Shown here piece after piece: positions 54,394 to 64,000 of a DNA stretch of 64,000 nucleotides. Origin of the DNA: Cylindrobasidium torrendii FP15055 ss-10 (lineage: Eukaryota > Basidiomycota > Agaricomycetes > Agaricales > Physalacriaceae); contig KN880479.1 in NCBI GenBank assembly GCA_000934385.1, forward strand, positions 62,001-126,000. The letters are read 5' to 3'. The notes under the pieces are model-generated. The model made no database searches. It saw only the letters and a program-made list of their open reading frames with translations, and was not told the DNA's origin. The position numbers and the translations under genes are program-made. Every line of letters begins with the position of its first letter. Position 1 is the stretch's first letter.

Positions 54394-57300
54394 CTAAACG
54401 GAGACATCGCCAGGCAATGCGGAGTGGTCCACCAAGATACCGCTGATGCGGTTGAAAACTGCTTCTGGGTAGTGTCTGATCAGGAGCGTTAGTTGGAATA
54501 GAGGGACGCGTGCAAGTAGCAGACTGACCTCTCTTGGAGACGTTCCAAAAGAGCTACAGCACGGTCGCGATGTCCTTGCCCGAGTTCAGCCCGAATCATG
54601 ACCTCCCAGGTCGATGGCTAGGAAGAGACACGTCAATTCACCGAGCGCGAATCGAGTTATTACGACTCACTTCGCGGAAAACAGGAGCGGATGGGTCAAC
54701 GCGCACAGGAGTGGTGGCGCCATGGGGAGTATGGTTGTAAAGGGCTGCCATACCGTGAGGAGGATCTGCAAGGGCTTCGAAGATGTCTCTTGCTTGCTGG
54801 ATTTCGCCATCGATCGCATATGCACGGACAACGACGTTGACAACGTAGGCTGTCATGTGAACATTTGCGGCCTCCATCTTTTGCAGGTAAGGTGCGATTA
54901 AGTCGGTTCGTCGGTGGGCCATGATAACGTTAAACATGGCCTCAAACATAATCGCATCGTAGCCGTTTTTAAGGTACGCTGGCGCAGCGTTGAATGTCTC
55001 CACCGCCTTGTCAAGGTCCTTGCGGACACATCCGTACGCGTTGATCATCGCAGCAATATGTTGACCTTCGATGTGTACGTCCCTGCGCTCGAGCATAGAG
55101 CGGAACACTTCTTCAGCCCGCTCGATCTTGACAGGCTCAAGCATGTGCGCATCGATGAGAAGCTAATGAGACCGGTGAGTGTCACAAACCATAAAGAAAA
55201 GGAGGAAAAGCACCTTGTACGTGTAGCTCGTCGGCGTCACGCCACTGGCGATGAGTGCATCGTAGTAATGAAGTGCACGCTCCTTGTTGGGTTTGGTGGT
55301 TGTATACAGCTGCATCATTGTGTTGTACGGAGGAATACGGGCTTGGAAATTCGGTTGCTCGACCATCTCCTCGAACAGCGCCTCCGCAGACAGCGCATCA
55401 CCTACCCGAACGCATGCGCCGATGACAGCCCCGTACGTAATGGACGAAGTCGGGACACCACAGGTCTTCATTTGGTTGAAGAGCTCGAGAGCGAGGTCAG
55501 CCTTGCGAGCTTTAGCGACCTTGCTGATGATGTTGTTGTATAGATATGGGGTGCCGGCGACTCCCCGAAGACGAGACTCGTGATACAAGGCAAGAGCATT
55601 GGCAGCGTCGTCCGAGGTCTCGCGAGTAAAGTAGATGAGCGCACCATAGGCGTCGCCAGAGGGTCCCGCGCCTGACTCGAGGATTTGCTGCCGCAAAGCG
55701 TGGGCACGATCAATTTTGCCGACTTGTGCAAAAAAGATGATCATGGAATCGAGGAAAGATATCCATTGAGCGGAACGGCCCGGGTTTTGAGGTTCTGCGT
55801 GCATCATCATATCCAGGAGAGTCTCCCCTGCATCGACCCATTTTGCGCGCTCGAAAATTTTGGCGAATCGTACAGCAATGGAGAAGGAAGGAAGCTGCTT
55901 GGCCTGGAATACACTTTGGAGAGTATCCAGCGCAATTTTGGGATCCGCCTTCCATGCCGACGCGCGGACAAGCCGCTCGTGTTGGCGGCCACGGAAAACG
56001 AGCGTATACTCATCCCCGCCAGACGAGGAAAGGACAGGGGAAGTCGCGACTGTCTCATAGCCACTGTCGCTGCCAAATGAGCTGGTCTCCAATGCTTCCG
56101 TCACTTGGCTGGGCGTCACCATCTCGTCGAATAATTCGCCATGTCCGACAGAAGTGAGCCATTCCCGCACGACGGAATCACCGGCTTTCGATACACAGAC
56201 GGCGAGGGCGGCATTCATGGTCTTGGGCGATAAGCGTGAAACCATAGCGAAAGGAGAGTGCTGGGTGCCGACTTGAGAGGCCAGAGATTTCAAAAGGGAG
56301 AAGACGCCGTCGAAGGAGTAGTGCGGGCAGAATGAAAGCGGAACATTGGGCGGCATGACCTCTAGGCAAGTGGCGGCGTTGAGGAGGACTATCCAGTCGG
56401 GAATATCCAGAGTGGCAAGGATCGCAGTATCTTCCTTGCCCAAGGCATTTAGCGTGTACGTGGTGAAATCAACCGGATACGTGTATTGAACTGACTCAGC
56501 GAGTCGTGCCAGAGCTATCGCAGTCAAAAATGTGATCTCTTCACGATGGCTGCCGAACATCTTGGTTATAAAATTGACGACCTGCTGGCGGGGGATGGGC
56601 TGCCCAAGCTTGGCACCGAAGCGCACCGTGGACGCGAAAAACGCTACACCCTGTTCGACAAATCCCGACTCGACAAGTAGAATCGCCACCTGTTCGAAGC
56701 TGGCAAGACCGATACTTTGCATATGTCCAGCGCGTAATGTGGCAACAGCGTCGACAAATGGATTGATTTGGTCGTATGCAATGTTGCCTTTGGCCGCCAG
56801 CGAAGCGATCTTTCCTCGGTTGACAGAGAAAACGAGTTTGACATCCGCAGGGGACAACGCGAGCCGATCCTGAGCCTCGTAACGTGCCATCGTTGAGTAG
56901 AGTTCGTTCACTTTCTCCACCTCTCCCGCATATGCCATGGTCTGTATCATTCGCCTCCAGGTCGAGATATTAGGGCGGAGGGGCGAAAGAGTTGGCTGGC
57001 TATCATCGACAATGGCGGAGGAATGAGGAAGTTCGAGGAGCCTGTGGAACCATGACCATGCAGATTGGATGTCCCCTTGTTCACAGAAACCAGCAATTAC
57101 CAAGTAGAATGAGCTGGGCGACGGACTTGCGGGTTGCGTGCAATCGAAAACGGGGGCGTAGACACCCTCGGCGAGTTTGGAAGAATCGTCGGGTATTTGC
57201 TGAGCTGCCGCGCCTAACATCTCGTCCAGAAGTTCTATGGCGAAATGCACTTCGCCACACTGGAAGGCCGCCTGAATCATGGAATTCCAAGTCATCGTCT

Positions 57301-58629
57301 GGATAATAGCGTTGACATCGCCGTGGCCGAGCGCGACCTGCCCATCGTTACAGGACCTCCTGAACTCCTTGAAGACTTCTTGAGCACCCGCGAAATCGCC
57401 CAAATTGCCATAGAGTTTGACCATCCACTGAAATGCGCCGATGGGAATTCGGTTGACCATAGAGCGTTCCATCTGCGACCAAACTTGTATAGCGGAATCG
57501 ACCATTCCAGTCTCGTTATAGCGTTCGGCACAGGCGCGGAGCAGATTACGGTACACAGACTGAGGCAAAGCCATGTTTCCACCGGTGGGTCGGGCGACGC
57601 AAGCGCGCCATAATGCCATGGCTGAGGATGCATTTCGTTCTTCCAGGAAAAGCTCCAAATTGCGCACATCTTCAGAGACGACAGAGGGCTGCCGCGTGAT
57701 ATCCTGATCTTGGCGGAGGCGGCGCTCAATGGCCCTAATAGCCCCAACGACTTCATGATCGCGGTCGGTGAGAGCCAGGATGAGAACAACATAGGTACGA
57801 GTGTCCGGTACAAGGCCTCGGTTGACCATGTCATTGTACGTTTCCAGGAAGAGTGTCAATGGCTCTCCAGGCACACGAGTGTGGTAAAGAGCCTCGAGGG
57901 CGGCGTTGAACTCGACGACGGTAGCAGTGTTAGCGTTCACGCGAAAGTCCATGACAACGGCGGCGGCAGACGGTGCGTCAAGCTGGCGCGCGCGCATAAG
58001 ATTGGACAATGCGAGCGTCGGGGCTTCCTTGCTTGGGCGTACTGGGGGCGGGGTGACCGGGGATGAGGAGCGAGCATGGCTGAGCGGGGGCGGCGGTACA
58101 GATGCATCTGAAAGCGATGTAGACGAATCCACGGCGGACATTGAGTTGCGACGCGAACCAGTCCTGACCGGGGCCTCAATTGATGAAAAGGCGCGCGCAT
58201 ATTGCTTCACAGCAGTGAGCACACCCAGCGCTGGGCGGCGCCGTTGCTCGAGGCGCTCCGCAAGAGTGAAGGAAGTGCTGGCCCTCCGTAGGCGCGGAGC
58301 TGGCTGGGGTGTATCATCTCCGTCGTCTGTCTGGAGAGCAGAGCCATCGTTGGCTTCGCAGATGCCTCCCTGAGTTGCAGCGCGTCCTGGCGCCTAAGCT
58401 GTCGTTAGTGTTGTTCGCCAGTATGCGTCAATTGACGTACATGATATCCTCTGCTCCCTGTCTGATACCTGTACCCTCCAGAGCTAGGCCCATTGCCTCC
58501 GCGGTTACCGTTGGGCCCAGAATTGGACTGGAGCTGGATGAAATTCTTTATGGCATAAGACTGATTCGGCACTGCAGACGCCGCCCTCGACGTCGAGTGG
58601 AGTATTGTTGTTGCAACCTTGGGCAACAT
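54394..58629 (-). CDS. Large mitochondrial pentatricopeptide-repeat protein
   Basis: Exons 58629-58441, 58393-55214, 55162-54671, 54617-54529 and 54475-54394 give 1343 residues. The start MLPKVATTILHSTSRAASAV is a typical mitochondrial presequence. The body is a helical-repeat array; clear PPR units include NTMI/WNSMIQAAFQCGEVHFAIELLDEM, FQWMVKLYGNLGDFAGAQEVF, LYNNIISKVAKARKADLAL, TYGAVIGACVRVGDALSAEA and TYKLLIDAHMLEPVKIERAEE. PPR proteins bind organelle RNA; fungal ones stabilise or activate translation of specific mitochondrial mRNAs. The architecture resembles the large Cya5/Pet309-type group, but the RNA target is unknown. The frame is open above the ATG (to 58815) and was not used, since the presequence begins at 58629. 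Confidence 0.86.
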
Positions 58630-59210
58630 AGTGAAAGTTGGCTGCGCACAGCAGCAGCACTTGAACGCTGGAAGCAAACTCGACACGGCACAAGCTACGA
58701 AAGCGATCGAAATATTATTACTGTCTGCCGAGCTGCTTACGCTTTTCCGATCAAATGACTCGGTCTCCCCGCTTCCCTCCGAGTCCGACCCCAGGAATGC
58801 GTTGGGAAGGCGCATCTCGGAGCAGCCGGAAATATGTCAATGAGCCCTCGTTACAACCTCGTTACTGCGTATATGGTTACCGAGGCGCAATTGTGTTTAT
58901 CATTCTCTGTTGTTTGCCTTACCATTTCGATGGCACCGTCGACACATTTACCAAGCCCACAATGATATATGTACATGAACAGTAAGTAGTAGTGGCAGAA
59001 GATCTGGGCTTCCGCGCTGGCGCCTGAAGCGATACTTATAGGTTGTCATGATCAACCCGTGTACAGTACTTCAAGTTAGTACCAGCGTGACAATCCAACT
59101 TCCGAAATCCCCCACGCGCACAGATACAGTAAGAGTTTTGTTCCACAGGATTTTTTGAAATACATACGTCGAGAGCGTAGTTACAGATCCATCCTTGTCT
59201 GACTTCAGAC
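58630..59210. other. Intergenic between the PPR and synaptojanin genes
   Basis: 581 bases. Includes the PPR promoter and the 3' end of the phosphatase transcript. A frame around 59100-59210 encodes GEPFEFVSLKSDKDG and could be an alternative C-terminal end of the phosphatase, but no convincing splice joins it. Confidence 0.4.
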
Positions 59211-62200
59211 TCACGAATTCGAACGGCTCACCCTCAATGGTGGTGGTGGTGGCGGCGGTGGCTTCTTTGTGGGCACCAGCGGCGCCGGTAGAGAAAGCGC
59301 ATGTTTGAAAAGTTCGTCGTCCGAGGACGAAGGTGAGGCCGAAAGCGGCGACTCCGACACGTCGAATGGGTTCACCTTTTGCGTACCGGAAGACAAGCTT
59401 CGGAACTGGTCTACAGATAGCACACCGTGAGGTAGGTCGGGTACATCCCACCAAAGGTATTCTTCACTACTGGGGGCAGGTACTAAGGGGATTTGAGCAC
59501 TGGGCATCTTATAACAACAAAACAACTGACATTTTTTATCGTGAGCCAGAGGAGTATCCAAAGAAGCCAACTTGTCGTCAAGCTTCTCGCCTGGTGCTGT
59601 CGAAGTCACATTTTCTAACAACATCTCTGCGAGTTCAGCGCGCTTTGCAATATCGATGATGCGGACATGAGCCCGAAAGATGGCGAGTACTAGGGACACG
59701 AATGAGCTCAACGACGATGCACCGTTGTACAATATACCTGGCTTATGGTCAGAACCTTTAAGGTCTACAGATGTGTAAACATTGAGGTCAAGATCATGGC
59801 CGCGATAGAGAATACGGTCTGAGGAGTGTCAATATTCGCATCAACAAGGGTGAACCTCTCACCAGTCCAAGCTGGTATCCTGAGTTTTTCGCTCGTGTCG
59901 TAGTTTGTCGTTCCCACATCGAAGCGATATGTTGGTCGAAACAGAATTGGGCCCTCAGTATAGTCGCCGAAGGCGATATTTGCGTCCATCACCTGCTTGA
60001 GTTGATCCATGGCGAGGAGAGAATCATAGTCGTCTGATTCCGCGAGTGGCCTTACTGTATCATTGTCAGAATTGATACGGTAGTTTGTGTCTGCGGCCCA
60101 GATGATGTTGCTTGCATTCTATAAGTACACTTTCACAGGTCGAGCGCGAAATACTTACTCGTGGCTGAGAATGGTCTTTCCCTTCAAGAAATGCAGTTCG
60201 CGATTGATGGTGCGATAATCAATGTTTCGTTCTTCAACATTCGAGTGACCGGCCGCCAAATGGGCAGTGAGGAAGCAGAACGTCGTGTCGTGGTACTGTA
60301 AGCGAATTCCAACACCACCTTTGTTGCCTGACATTCCTCTAAGTCCAGTCTATAGGCAGTCGATCAAGATGAAACGTGTTTTGAAAGTCTTACATACCTT
60401 TCGAGTGGTCGCTTCCACGTTACGAATGACAGACGTGAGATCTCTTTTGACAAGAACAAGGAGTGCGGTTCCAACGAGCTGACGGACACAGTTACTACAA
60501 AGTATGCACGTACGTTTGATCAGCCTACCTGTTCGCTCCGCAGAAGCACGTAGCTACTCTTCTTGTTGGGCCGACGTTCCAATGTCTCCAGAATCCGCTT
60601 TTCCCATAGCCGGCTGTCATACAGTAAGTGTCAAGGATCGTGTGTCACACAGGCAAGCGCACCGTTTCTCCGGGTCCGTCTGTACAATCTGCTGTGCAGT
60701 GAGAGGCACAATCTCCTGAAATCCCAGCACGAAAACGTCTGGCCTATAAAACATTAGTCACAAATTACGAAAGCCAGAGGCTACAAACTCAGTGGCACTA
60801 GCTGAGGTTCTGCGTTAGATAAAGTGGTGCTGCGTCTTAATGAATGCTCACAGGCTTGAGGAAACAACCAGGGCAGTAAGGATTCCGAAGGCGGGCGGCC
60901 GTTTAGATTCCATGTCCCTACGAAAACTGTCGATTCCTTGGTGGTTGAGTACTCTGGTAGTCTTTTTCTTATTAACAAGTGCCGACGCGCGCCAAGGGCC
61001 GCACCTTCGTTCTAACTCCTCCCGTACAGAATCGTGAATTGGGTCGTAGATGGATACAGCTGTCTGCAGGCTCATGTTTCCCTAAACAATCATCAGACAC
61101 AGATCAGCAAAACACAATTTGCCGCACAAGAAGCATGTCAATGGCTATCTGTTTCGCTTTGTCCTGGAAATTGTTGATGTACGCTCGAGAGACACTCTTT
61201 GTTGCATCCGATAGCACACCAGCTAATGTTCGCTTGCCTGTCCTCGTGAAGCTGGTATTCAATGCTCCCGTTCCTGCGTATATTTTCGAAAGAGCGTCGC
61301 CATTTTCCGCCCACAATTCCCGGTGAAACCCCCACAAAGCAGCTGAGTGCAACCAATGACGATGAGCACTTAATACATAACTCTCCAAGGCCAGCCGTGA
61401 TATAATGTCCTGCACGAAGTTCGTTCGATCCAAGCTGTAAATTGTCGGTAAATGTGCGCTTGTATAGCTTGGACCTACCAGTCCAAGCAGTTGGTCCTGA
61501 AGGTGCCCTTTTGGCATGTGATGAGGTCGCTCTTGGTGCCGTCGACTATGGTGTACCCATACTGGTCAACATGATTTACAACAGCAGTGGACCGCCTAGA
61601 ATGCCTAAGCAAGGAAACAACAATCCTTACTAATAGCCTGAAGCTCACCTGAGTTGGGTGACCACACTATCATGGCCACCGACCCGAACAGCGTTATGGA
61701 AATCGAAGTGAGTGATACCAAGTGTCTCTCCAAACACGCTTCTTGCAGCTTGCAGATGATGTGCATACGCTGACGTGAGGATAGCCTCGTTCTCTTTAGT
61801 CCCTAGCAGGTTGACAACGTGAACCCCGCCAAATTCTTCGGTCAGATGCGCAAAGTGTCTTTCAAAAGCAGGTTGGGAAGCATGGGGTCGGGTTATTTGA
61901 ATCTTTTGGCCGAACGTTTGAAAGCCTTGTTGTTCCCAGAACACTTTGGGGTTATCGGAGTGAGGAGATGGAACGTGAGCATTACTCGAAGGACATACGG
62001 GGAACGCTGCCGCGTACTTGAACGTAGCTGACACAATGTTGATCTGTGCTGAAGAGAACCTCCGTCTTCGAAGATACGTATCAGACCCAGACAACATAAC
62101 AGCATAGAAACACGTACTTCGACAAAGTTGGCACAGTTCCCGTCATCATCCACACCTCGCGTATTGAATCGCGTTCCAGCGCGTTTGGATCCCAGTCGCG

Positions 62201-63068
62201 AAATAAGAGCCAGAGTCGCGACAGCGGGTTTGCCGTCTGTTGGGGGCATAGGAAGCGCCATCGTGTTGATGCCTACGTAACCTTGGATCACTAGAATCTA
62301 CCAACAATTAGCATCTCGAGCATCGCATGAGCATGAGCAAGCTTACTATGAAGTGACACCGGTCTAAGTCGTCGCGTTCTGAATCTGATAGACGTTGTCG
62401 AAAGTCTAGTAGACCGCGGATAATGTACTCGTTCCAGATGAAGCGCTCGTCAAAGGCTGTATGCGCGGCATCCTTGGACAGTCTATTAGAAAGGCGGGTG
62501 GTGAGATCCCATTGAGAGTCGGCCGCATAGTAGAACGATCCATTGGACATCAACTTGGTCAGCGATGTACATGGGTGTTCGAATTGATTGAGGTTCCCCG
62601 AGGGAGCCAAATCCGCGTATTCTGGACTTGACGATAAGTCTCCAGTTGGTGCAGCGCCGAAATCATCCCAGGCAGCGGATGTTAAGCTATAGAATGAAAC
62701 GTCATGAATACGGGCGACAGATTCTGGTAGTGCAGCTAGAGGTCGAGTGTTGCCAATATCTGTGGCCGCTGTCACGAGAGCGAGGAATATATCTTGTATT
62801 GCTGTAAGTTAAGCTGCAGTGGGGTAATGTAAATCGACGCACCATTATCCACCGATATTAGACCAATACAACCCTTCACCGCCCTGTTCGTTATTTTCAC
62901 AGTCTGGGACAGATCCACTTGGTGTTTGGGGAGGAATTCAGCTACTGCTTGATCATGCCGCTCCCCTTGGCGAAAGACCAGTGCGCGAGAAGGATATCCG
63001 ATTCGTTCATCGTGAGAGTCTGTGACAAGATAAAGGGCGCGCGGATGGGCGGCGACATACAAGTGCAT
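59211..63068 (-). CDS. Synaptojanin-type phosphoinositide phosphatase (SAC1 + INPP5 domains)
   Basis: Two-domain phosphatase like yeast Inp51/52/53, acting on PI(4,5)P2 and monophosphates in endocytosis and actin control. The N-terminal SAC domain starts at MHLYVAAHPRALYLV and has SRLGSKRAGTRFNTRG, WEQQGFQTFG and the active-site CLDCLDRTN (Cys-x5-Arg) in RTNCLDCLDRTNFVQD; the second Cys codon of this motif is split by intron 61478-61435. The C-terminal inositol 5-phosphatase domain has FVGTWNLNGRPPSE, DVFVLGFQEIVPL, GMSGNKGGVGIR, LTAHLAAG, IWAADTNYRI, LRIPAWTDRILYRG and KGSDHKPV, all catalytic blocks. A proline-rich end (PTKKPPPPPPPP) could bind SH3 domains. The gene has roughly twenty exons, not all placed to the base. 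The last residues are uncertain. Confidence 0.9.
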
Positions 63069-63352
63069 GGCAGTGGCGAGAGCCTCAGAAAGACCAAGTC
63101 GATCACCTCTCGGCGTTACCCTTGCCTTCCCAAATTACACGCTCTTCGTGCAGCACAAAGCGATAATGTAAACACAGGTGCTGTCGAATTCGAAGAAGTA
63201 TCCATCAACACAAAACGCATTTATGGGCCACGGTCATGTTGGAATCTACAATATGCTACAAAGATTTCATGCTCAGCACATTGCGCGGACATCTCCAAGG
63301 TGTGTTCAGCCGTGTCAGTGTCTCATTTGCCCAGCAAAACATTATGAATTAT

Positions 63353-64000
63353 CTATGATAAAGACTCTTCTTTAAATACACTATCTTCTCCTACGACTGT
63401 GCCCGGCGAGGACCTTGAACGAAGTCCCAGGCCTACGCGTTCTGATCCTTGAAACCTTCGCGGAGGTGTTGAAAGACGGATTGACGACGCTTGCGACAGC
63501 GAACGAGAAAATTCTGGGACTGGAGACCGTGGTGGGGATATCACATCCTGGTAGGCAGCCATAGACTGGGATGGAGGATACATCGTCGTTGGCGTTAGTG
63601 GTGGCAGAGGCGAACGTGGTGCAATAATGCCTTCGTCTTTGGCTCGCCTACCAAAAGGAAGGAGAGAGAAAACAGACTTGAATAAGGAGCTTCTGACACG
63701 AGAGCGCGACGACGCTGGCGCGGATACACTACCAGAAGCTGCAGCAATAGATTCTGGATGGGCAAACTTCGTCAAGCTGTTGTGCTGGTTTCATGGTGAG
63801 ATAACGTACCAGAGGATCCTGTCGTTGGAAGAGCATTGTCATTGGCGCTAAGACTAAGGAAGAGGAATAGTGGGGCAAGCCAGACGCAAATGCCGAAAAA
63901 CGACGCGATTTCCTTGAATCCGAGACGTGTCCCTGCGCTCCGCGTGCCGTATCGACGAGCTTGTTCGTTGTATGATGCGGTACGCGAGGTGAAGTGGAAG
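63353..64000 (-). CDS. SVP26: SVP26/TEX261-like ER membrane protein, 3' part (runs off the right edge)
   Basis: Only the C-terminal part is in the window. The exon that enters from the right ends at 63810 and encodes SYNEQARRYGTRSAGTRLGF, then a TM helix (IASFFGICVWLAPLFLFLSL) and SANDNALPTT, which matches the last helix and luminal end of Svp26/TEX261. Svp26 is a COPII adaptor that exports Golgi glycosyltransferases from the ER. Intron 63809-63754 leads to a last exon (63753-63353) that adds ~130 Ser/Pro/Arg-rich residues with FKSVFSLLPFGRRAKDE and many SP sites. Such a long tail is absent from the yeast protein. The 5' end and total length cannot be seen. Confidence 0.72.

Noticed and set aside
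1..64000. CRISPR arrays, insertion sequences, retroelements, rRNA
   Set aside because: No direct-repeat arrays, transposase or reverse-transcriptase motifs or rRNA-like sequence were seen on either strand.

Overview
The window is nuclear DNA of a filamentous basidiomycete, most likely an Agaricomycete. The basis is about 29 closely packed genes in 64 kb, coding sequence cut by very many 45-60 nt GT-AG introns (about 160 placed by hand, plus several GC-AG), no operons, and basidiomycete-type families such as a long-tailed F-box protein, a KRE6-type glucan-synthesis protein and a large PPR protein. I saw no transposon, phage, CRISPR array, rRNA or convincing tRNA. All gene models were spliced by eye using reading frame, splice signals and family conservation.

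Left part (1-24.4 kb): a glutamine-rich zinc-finger-like protein (open at the left edge), an M28 glutamate-carboxypeptidase-like ectoenzyme, 3-isopropylmalate dehydrogenase, the pre-rRNA nuclease NOB1, the Arp2/3 subunit ARPC3, the vacuolar TRP channel YVC1, the GINS subunit PSF2, haspin kinase, a KRE6/SKN1 glucan-synthesis protein, a membrane-anchored spermidine-synthase-like protein, a PAR32-like protein with six GRGG-x-GN repeats, and a USP deubiquitinase.

Middle (24.5-48.2 kb): an APH-type kinase-fold protein, a PP2C phosphatase, an unknown basic protein, a three-finger C2H2 factor, an F-box protein, a BTB protein, a 2-oxoglutarate oxygenase, RCC1, an aldehyde dehydrogenase whose 5' end could not be found, the divergent ESCRT-III pair VPS60/DID2, and a large serine-rich unknown protein.

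Right part (48.7-64 kb): a mitochondrial MetX-family O-acyltransferase, RFC1, a 1343-residue mitochondrial PPR protein, a synaptojanin-type phosphoinositide phosphatase, and the 3' end of an SVP26-like ER membrane protein that runs off the right edge.

This looks like an ordinary housekeeping region rather than an accessory island. Functional links are modest: PSF2 and RFC1 both act at the replication fork, VPS60 and DID2 act on the same ESCRT-III/Vps4 step and share a 101-bp promoter, and RFC1 and RCC1 each have an ACGCGT upstream. The most unusual observations are structural: seven GC-AG introns, a probable 5-nt exon in YVC1, a start codon that forms an exon by itself, and PAR32 repeats that sit immediately after introns.
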